DNA from: Chromatiales bacterium
Lineage (GTDB): Bacteria > Pseudomonadota > Gammaproteobacteria > Thiohalomonadales > Thiohalomonadaceae
Direction of reading: 5' to 3'
DNA length: 35,516 nucleotides
Assembly: GCA_003251535.1 (NCBI GenBank)
Contig: QKFD01000099.1
Span: 1-35,516 of the forward strand
Shown here: in pieces, positions 30,531-35,516 of the stretch
How positions within the stretch are numbered: position 1 is the first letter of the stretch
How the letters are laid out: every line of letters begins with the position of its first letter
The notes under the pieces: model-generated
The model's input: the letters and a program-made list of their open reading frames with translations, nothing else
What the model was told of the DNA's origin: nothing
Database searches by the model: none
Translations under genes and position numbers: made by a program

Positions 30531-32864
30531 ATGAGCCAACAGACCGAGCTGATGCCCCCCGGCCCCGCCACCCGCGGCGAGCGCTGGCGGCGGGTCGGTA
30601 TGGTGTTGGTGGGGGTGCTGGCGCTGGCCAGCTACATCGCCTTGGTGTCGGTCAATCTGCTGCGGGCGCGGGAGCGGGAGGTGGATGCCACCCGCCGCAC
30701 CCTGGAGGGGTTGGCGAAGGTGCTGGAGAGCCACGCCAGCGCCACGGTGGACAAGATAGATACCGTCCTGTTGGCCAGCCGCCTGCTGCTGGAGCGCTCG
30801 GCGGCGGAGCGGCCTGAGCCGGCCGCCATCAATCGCGCCTTGGGCGCCCATCTGGCACTCATCGGGGAGTCGCAGAGCCTGCGGGTGGCCGATGCCACGG
30901 GCCACTTTATCTACGACGCCAGCGGCCGCCTCTACTCCGCCACCATCACCGACCGCGACTACTTCCTGCGCAACCGGGCCGATCCCAGCGGTCCGCTGGT
31001 GATCTCCGAGCCGCTCTTCGCCCGCATCACCAACAACTGGGTCATCACCCTGAGCCGCCGCCTCGATGGGCCCGATGGCCAGTTTGCCGGCCTCGTCCAG
31101 GCGGCGGTGCGGGCTGAATATTTCCAGGAGTTCTACGACTCGCTCCAGCTGGGGGCCGACCACATCGTCACCCTGGTGGACCACCAGCTACGGCTGGTGG
31201 CGCGGGTGCCGGCGGTACCGGCGCAGCTGGGGCTGCCGCTCAACAGCCCCTCGTTGCGGGCGATGTTGGCCAGCGGGGCGCGGGAGAAGATCTACACCGC
31301 CGCCTCGGGGGTGGATGGGGTCGAGCGGCTGTTTGCCGCCCGCCAGGTGGGTGACTATCCGCTCTATGTGGTGGTGGGGCGGCGCACGGCGGACTACCTC
31401 GCCGGTTGGCAGCGGCAGCTGGCCTGGAGTGTGGCCGGGATGCTGCTGCTGAGCCTGGTGATGGCGGGCTGGATCCTGGGTTGGCTGCGCACCTACGACG
31501 CCGCCCTGGCGCTGGCCCGGCGCATGACCGCCGCCTACGAGGCAACGGTGGCGCAGATCCGCCACCTGGCGGAGCACGACCAGCTCACCGATCTCCCCAA
31601 CCGCAGCCTGCTCGGTACGCGGATGGCGACGGCGCTGGCCGAGGCGGTGGGTAGTGAGGCGCAGCTGGCGCTGCTATTTCTCGACCTCGACCACTTCAAG
31701 GATGTCAACGACACCCTGGGGCACAGCGTGGGTGACCAGCTGCTGGTGCAGGTGGCGGAGCGGCTGCGGGCGGTGCTGGATGGGCGCGATGTGGTGAGCC
31801 GCCAGGGGGGCGATGAGTTTGCCATCCTGCTGCGCGGCTATGACACCCCGGTGCAGATCGCCGCCATCGCCCAGCGGCTGCTCGACGCCCTCGGGCCGCC
31901 GTTTCAGGTGGCGGGACATGAGCTGTCGGTCAGCGCCAGCATCGGTATCGGCACCTACCCGCAGGATGGGGCCGACATCGGCAGCCTGCTGAAGAGCGCC
32001 GACACCGCCATGTACCAGGCCAAGGCGGCCGGCGGCGGGGCCTATCAGTTCTTCACCGAGGCGATGCACGCCCGCATCCGCGAGCGGGTGGCGCTGGGCA
32101 ACAGCCTGCGCCGCGCCCTGGCGCAGGGGGAGTTTGTCCTCCACTACCAGCCCCAGGTGGATGGGGTGACGGGGCAGCTACTGGGGGTGGAGGCGCTGAT
32201 CCGCTGGCAGCACCCGGAGCGGGGGGAGGTGGCGCCGGGCGGTTTCATCCCGGTGGCGGAGGAGAGCGGCCTCATCAATGGGATCGGCGACTGGGTGTTG
32301 ACGGAGGCGTGCCGCCAGGCGCGGCACTGGCTGGAGTGCGGCTATCCACCGCTCACCATCGCCGTCAACCTCTCCGCGGTGCAGCTGCGGCAGCGCAATC
32401 TCAGTGCCAAGGTGACCGCCATCTTGGCGGCGTCTGGGCTGCCGCCGGGGCAGCTGGAGCTGGAGATCACCGAGAGTGCCCTGATCCGCGATACCGAGCG
32501 CATCGTGCGGACCCTCCAACAGCTGAAGGGGGCGGGGATCAAGCTATCGGTGGATGACTTCGGCACCGGCTACTCCAGCCTCGGCTATCTCAAGCGGTTG
32601 CCGGTGGACAAGATCAAGATCGACCAGTCCTTTATCCGCGATCTCCCGGCGAGCGACGACGACGCCGCCATCACCCGCGCCATCATCGGCATCGCCACCA
32701 CCCTGCGCAAGGAGCTGATCGCCGAGGGGGTGGAGAGCCCGGCGCAGCGGGATTTCCTGCTCCAACACGGCTGCCGGGTGATGCAGGGGTTCTACTTCAG
32801 CCGCCCGCTGCCGGTGGCCGCCCTGGAGGCGCGGCTGGCGGCCCGGACTCCGCTTCCCGGGTGA
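30531..32864 (+). CDS. Cache-GGDEF-EAL cyclic-di-GMP signalling protein
   Basis: A 777-aa membrane sensor controlling c-di-GMP. Order: membrane helix (residues 22-44), periplasmic Cache-like sensor (residues 60-295) with GHFIYDASGRLYSATITDRD, second membrane helix (about 302-322), GGDEF domain (350-510) and EAL domain (525-770). The synthase motif RQGGDEFAILL is intact; the inhibitory I-site RxxD before it reads DGRD, so product inhibition is probably lost. The phosphodiesterase domain keeps EALIRWQHP, NLSAVQL, EITES, DDFGTGYSS, KIDQSF and EGVES, all metal and base residues, so both activities are possible. ATG 30531 gives a clean N-terminus; ATG 30522 is an alternative, and neither has a strong ribosome binding site. 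No partner gene is adjacent. Confidence 0.93.
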   Translation: MSQQTELMPPGPATRGERWRRVGMVLVGVLALASYIALVSVNLLRAREREVDATRRTLEGLAKVLESHASATVDKIDTVLLASRLLLERSAAERPEPAAINRALGAHLALIGESQSLRVADATGHFIYDASGRLYSATITDRDYFLRNRADPSGPLVISEPLFARITNNWVITLSRRLDGPDGQFAGLVQAAVRAEYFQEFYDSLQLGADHIVTLVDHQLRLVARVPAVPAQLGLPLNSPSLRAMLASGAREKIYTAASGVDGVERLFAARQVGDYPLYVVVGRRTADYLAGWQRQLAWSVAGMLLLSLVMAGWILGWLRTYDAALALARRMTAAYEATVAQIRHLAEHDQLTDLPNRSLLGTRMATALAEAVGSEAQLALLFLDLDHFKDVNDTLGHSVGDQLLVQVAERLRAVLDGRDVVSRQGGDEFAILLRGYDTPVQIAAIAQRLLDALGPPFQVAGHELSVSASIGIGTYPQDGADIGSLLKSADTAMYQAKAAGGGAYQFFTEAMHARIRERVALGNSLRRALAQGEFVLHYQPQVDGVTGQLLGVEALIRWQHPERGEVAPGGFIPVAEESGLINGIGDWVLTEACRQARHWLECGYPPLTIAVNLSAVQLRQRNLSAKVTAILAASGLPPGQLELEITESALIRDTERIVRTLQQLKGAGIKLSVDDFGTGYSSLGYLKRLPVDKIKIDQSFIRDLPASDDDAAITRAIIGIATTLRKELIAEGVESPAQRDFLLQHGCRVMQGFYFSRPLPVAALEARLAARTPLPG

Positions 32865-32991
32865 TCGGTGCTACGCTGCCGCCGGGCCGGCGCGGGGGGC
32901 TCCGCTGCGCTGGTGGAGTATGGCGAGATCCCGAGATCCCACCCCGCCGTTGGCCCCACTCCCATCCCTCTAATCATTAAGGAAACATGCA

Positions 32992-33669
32992 ATGAAGAGA
33001 AGCGTCGTCGCCGTGGCGGCCGCCCTGTTGGGTACCCATTTGACGGCCAGTGCCCTGGAGCTGAATACCCAGGAGCAGCTGCTCAGTTACACCCTCGGGG
33101 TGCAGGTGGCCCAGAATCTCAAGGCGCAGGGCATCAAGGTGGATGTTGCCACCTTCAGCGCGGCCCTGGAGCAGGTGCAGGCGGGCGAGTCGCCGGTGCT
33201 GAGTGTCGAGGAGATGACGCAGACGCTGGAGATCGCCCGCAACACCATGACCTCGGTGCAGCAGGTCCGCGCCGAGGCGGCCCTGGCGACCGGCCGGGAG
33301 TTCCAGGCGCGCAACAAGGCGCGGGAGGCAGTGACCACCCTACCCAGCGGCCTCCAGTATGAGGTGCTACAGGCCGGCGCTGGCGAGTCCCCGAGCGCCG
33401 ATAGCAAGGTGACGGTCCACTATGTGGGCACCCTAGTGGACGGTACGGTGTTCGATAGCTCGGTGGCCCGCGGTGAGCCGGTCACCTTCCCGGTCAACGG
33501 GGTCATCCCCGGCTTCCGGGAGGCGCTGCGCCTGATGCAGCCGGGGGCCAAGTGGCGGGTTGTCATCCCCTCGGAGCTGGGTTACGGGCCCCAGGGGGCC
33601 GGGGAGAACATCGGCCCCAACGAGACCCTCATCTTCGATATCGAACTGCTCTCCATCGACCGCTCCTGA
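32992..33669 (+). CDS. Periplasmic FKBP-type peptidyl-prolyl isomerase
   Basis: A 225-aa isomerase of the FkpA/Mip/FklB group that helps fold envelope proteins. Seen: a signal peptide (VVAVAAALLGTHLTASA), an N-terminal helical dimerisation domain (residues 25-105, with LLSYTLGVQVAQNLKAQGI and the VDVATF motif), a long helix, then the FKBP domain from residue 115: SGLQYEVL, VTVHYVGTLVDGTVFDSS, VIPGFREALRLMQPGAKW, IPSELGYG and LIFDIELLSI. The FK506-pocket aromatics are kept. ATG 32992 follows TAAGGA. It is followed by an 11-bp GC hairpin. Confidence 0.93.
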   Translation: MKRSVVAVAAALLGTHLTASALELNTQEQLLSYTLGVQVAQNLKAQGIKVDVATFSAALEQVQAGESPVLSVEEMTQTLEIARNTMTSVQQVRAEAALATGREFQARNKAREAVTTLPSGLQYEVLQAGAGESPSADSKVTVHYVGTLVDGTVFDSSVARGEPVTFPVNGVIPGFREALRLMQPGAKWRVVIPSELGYGPQGAGENIGPNETLIFDIELLSIDRS

Positions 33670-33675
33670 GCCGTG

Positions 33676-33700
33676 CCCCCGCCACCGTCGGTGGCGGGGG
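33676..33700. terminator. Hairpin between convergent genes
   Basis: An 11-bp perfect stem CCCCCGCCACC/GGTGGCGGGGG with a 3-base loop, 7 bases from either stop codon. There is no T tract on either strand, but its position suits a shared bidirectional end. Confidence 0.5.
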
Positions 33701-33707
33701 GAGGGCC

Positions 33708-35516
33708 TCAGGTGATGGGCGACACCAGATTCTTCAGCTCCAGCAGCGGCCGCTCCAGGGCCGGATCGGTGGAGGAGTAGAGGTTGATGGCGAAGCCCCA
33801 CACCGCGCCACTGGTGACCGGCTGGACCTGCGTCTGCCAGGCGGCCACGGCGTCGATGATGCCGCTGACGGTGGTGGCATCGTAGCCGTAGCGTGGGTGG
33901 AGGTTGACCGGCAGCAGGGTCTCGATGGAGTCGCTGCCGGCATCCACCAGGGTGTAGCCGTAGCGGATGGCGACGGCGATCTGCCGCCCCAGCGGATCGG
34001 CATCGAACATCTGGGCAAAGACCTGATTGAGCGGGTTGTTGGCGGGGTCGCTGCTCCAGGGGCCAATGTCGATGCGGGTATCGACGGTGATGAGCGGCAC
34101 CAGCGGCTCCGGGAAGCCGAGTTGGGCGGTGCGGTAGACGAAGGAGGAGCAGGTCTCCGGGCCGTCCGGCCCGAGGAGCTGGGCGTTGCGGATGACCGAG
34201 ACGCCAGCGGTGGCGTTCTGGTAATCGGCGATGTGCAGGCCGCCGATGGCGTAGCGGAAGCTGAGCCGGCTGAAGGCCGGCATCAGGTTGGCGTCGCTGC
34301 CGGTGGGGAAGTCGTAGAGCCGGTTATTGCCGCTGGCGGTCTGCCCCACCAGGGTCGCCTCGGCGCCATCCTCGCGGATGGCGGTGATGCTGGGCCACTG
34401 GAGATCGGTATCGCCATCGAGCTGGGTGAGGGAGAGCTGGAGATAGACCGCCTCACCATTGACCAGCCCCGTCTCCAGGGTGGTGAGGTAGTGGTAGAAC
34501 TTGTGCTCCAGCCCCGGCGCCTGCGCCGCCAGGCTGCGCCGTCCCGCGGGCAGCAGACCACTATGGGCCTCGCGCCGCAGCGCCTGCTGCGCCACCGTGG
34601 TATCGCAACTCCCCAGTCCCCACCAGGCACTCCAACTCGCCGCCACCCGCTCGGCCAGACCGGCATAGCTGTCGAGGGCGGTGGCCAGCAGTTGGTTGTC
34701 GGCGCTGCTATCGAGCCCCTCCAAGCCGCCCAAGATCTGCCACAGGGTCTCGCTGGCGGCGGCGTATTGGGCCAGGGCGCCAAACAGGGAGCGGTCCACC
34801 ACCGCCAGGCGGGCCGTCTGCGGGCTGCGGTTGAACTCCAGCTCGATGCGGATCTGGTCCTGCGCCGCGCCCTGGTGGGTGTAGGTGAAGAGGTAGCTCC
34901 AGTGGACCGCCTCCTCCACGCTCTGCGGCTTGGCCGCTGTCTGGGCCCGCTGCGCCACTAGCGCCGGCAGGTCGGGGTAGGCGCGCAGCGGGATTGGGAC
35001 CAGCGGCTCCCCCAGCGGCGCCTGGAAGGCGGTGGGGGGGAACTGGTCGAAGGGGCGGACGAAGCTGAGCCAGTTGGAGGCGTCATAGCCCGCCTCCACC
35101 GGGGTGATGCCAAACTCGATCTCATTGACGGCGTAGCGCGGTTGCAGGCTCACCGCCCGGTGGCGGGCCGGCTGGGAGACATCGAGGGCGAAGTTGACGG
35201 TGTCGCTGCCGGCGGCGAGGGAGGTCTTGGCGTTGCCCAGTTGGGCGACCCGCCAGGCATCGGGGTCATCCCCGGCCGCGGCCCGCAGCTGGCGACTCTC
35301 GCTGCTGAGATCGGTGAGGCGCCCGGCGCCGGAGAGTTTGGCGTTGGCGGCGGCGGCCGGGGCGCTCACCGTGGCGCCAAACTGCAAGATGGCGGTGGTG
35401 TCGTAGCCACGGCTCAGCTGGTTGAGCAGCCGCTGGTAGACCACCTCCCGCGCCGCCTGCCAACCGCTGGCGCCGATCGCCCCGCTGCCGCTGGCCTGCG
35501 GCACCAGGATGGGGGA
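33708..35516 (-). CDS. Large hypothetical protein, 5' end beyond the window
   Basis: The last 602 residues of a protein whose frame is open to the right edge, so the start is not seen. The visible part is probably extracytoplasmic or a large soluble domain: repeated beta-like segments, few cysteines, and Ser/Ala/Thr-rich composition. Recognisable stretches are LLNQLSRGYDTTAILQFGA near the edge, VHWSYLFTYTHQGAAQDQI, a helical middle with EGLDSSADNQLLATALDSY, and a C-terminal half with FSRLSFRYAIGGLHIADYQN. No membrane helix or enzyme motif is visible. I do not recognise the family. It ends 8 bases past the hairpin shared with the FKBP gene. Confidence 0.8.
   Translation of the reverse strand, partial: SPILVPQASGSGAIGASGWQAAREVVYQRLLNQLSRGYDTTAILQFGATVSAPAAAANAKLSGAGRLTDLSSESRQLRAAAGDDPDAWRVAQLGNAKTSLAAGSDTVNFALDVSQPARHRAVSLQPRYAVNEIEFGITPVEAGYDASNWLSFVRPFDQFPPTAFQAPLGEPLVPIPLRAYPDLPALVAQRAQTAAKPQSVEEAVHWSYLFTYTHQGAAQDQIRIELEFNRSPQTARLAVVDRSLFGALAQYAAASETLWQILGGLEGLDSSADNQLLATALDSYAGLAERVAASWSAWWGLGSCDTTVAQQALRREAHSGLLPAGRRSLAAQAPGLEHKFYHYLTTLETGLVNGEAVYLQLSLTQLDGDTDLQWPSITAIREDGAEATLVGQTASGNNRLYDFPTGSDANLMPAFSRLSFRYAIGGLHIADYQNATAGVSVIRNAQLLGPDGPETCSSFVYRTAQLGFPEPLVPLITVDTRIDIGPWSSDPANNPLNQVFAQMFDADPLGRQIAVAIRYGYTLVDAGSDSIETLLPVNLHPRYGYDATTVSGIIDAVAAWQTQVQPVTSGAVWGFAINLYSSTDPALERPLLELKNLVSPIT

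Noticed and set aside
30201-31184. Minus-strand frame before the GGDEF-EAL gene
   Set aside because: It overlaps the clear sensor domain on the plus strand and has Gln/His-rich shadow composition.
33552-34961. 469-codon plus-strand frame over the end of the FKBP gene and the unknown large gene
   Set aside because: Low-complexity composition and overlap with a real FKBP coding region; the minus-strand frame has better protein character.

Overview
This GC-rich window is from the chromosome of a Gram-negative proteobacterium, most likely a gammaproteobacterium. Evidence includes lipid A acyltransferase plus Kdo transferase genes, a YegD-type Hsp70, a periplasmic FKBP isomerase, a lipoprotein signal and a GcvPA/GcvPB-type glycine cleavage operon. 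The species cannot be named from this sequence. There are no rRNA or tRNA genes, CRISPR arrays, phage genes or transposases that I can see. Nearly all of it looks like ordinary chromosome with small accessory genes between housekeeping blocks.

Positions 117-4236 (+) carry a tight run: a YegD-like Hsp70, a GIY-YIG protein, a lipid A acyltransferase (lpxL-like) and waaA. The last two act in lipid A-Kdo assembly. Positions 12015-4184 (-) carry the most coherent system: canonical lipA, then a sigma70-like promoter, a tandem glycine riboswitch with a terminator-type expression platform, and the operon lipA paralogue - gcvT - gcvH - gcvPA - tpx - gcvPB - dgkA. The logic is that glycine turns on the glycine cleavage enzymes together with a second lipoyl synthase that can mature GcvH. 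The operon also includes a thiol peroxidase that has lost its resolving cysteine. The riboswitch is unusual: its 61-nt inter-aptamer linker holds a strong hairpin whose arms repeat the P1 helix of aptamer 1, so the two can exchange strands.

Positions 12199-19044 hold small or poorly known genes: two hypotheticals, a large exported protein, a secreted DNase I-fold hydrolase, a membrane protein gene that appears split by a one-base shift at a T4 run, a DUF4197 protein, and an EamA transporter preceded by a leader with an intrinsic terminator.

Positions 19118-26731 hold an RMD1/DUF155 membrane protein, a Tll0287-like haem protein, two MacB-type ABC permeases without a visible ATPase, a phosphodiesterase-type lipoprotein overlapping a membrane protein, and a methyltransferase. 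Positions 26673-28507 (-) form a likely self-regulated unit: an SDR-fold protein without the catalytic Tyr/Lys, followed by a TetR regulator, behind a promoter with two 16-bp palindromes 22 bp apart. The rest holds a HEAT-repeat protein, a secreted protein, a dual GGDEF-EAL sensor, an FKBP isomerase, and a large unknown protein that runs off the right edge. Family names rest on motif recognition by eye; no database search was run.
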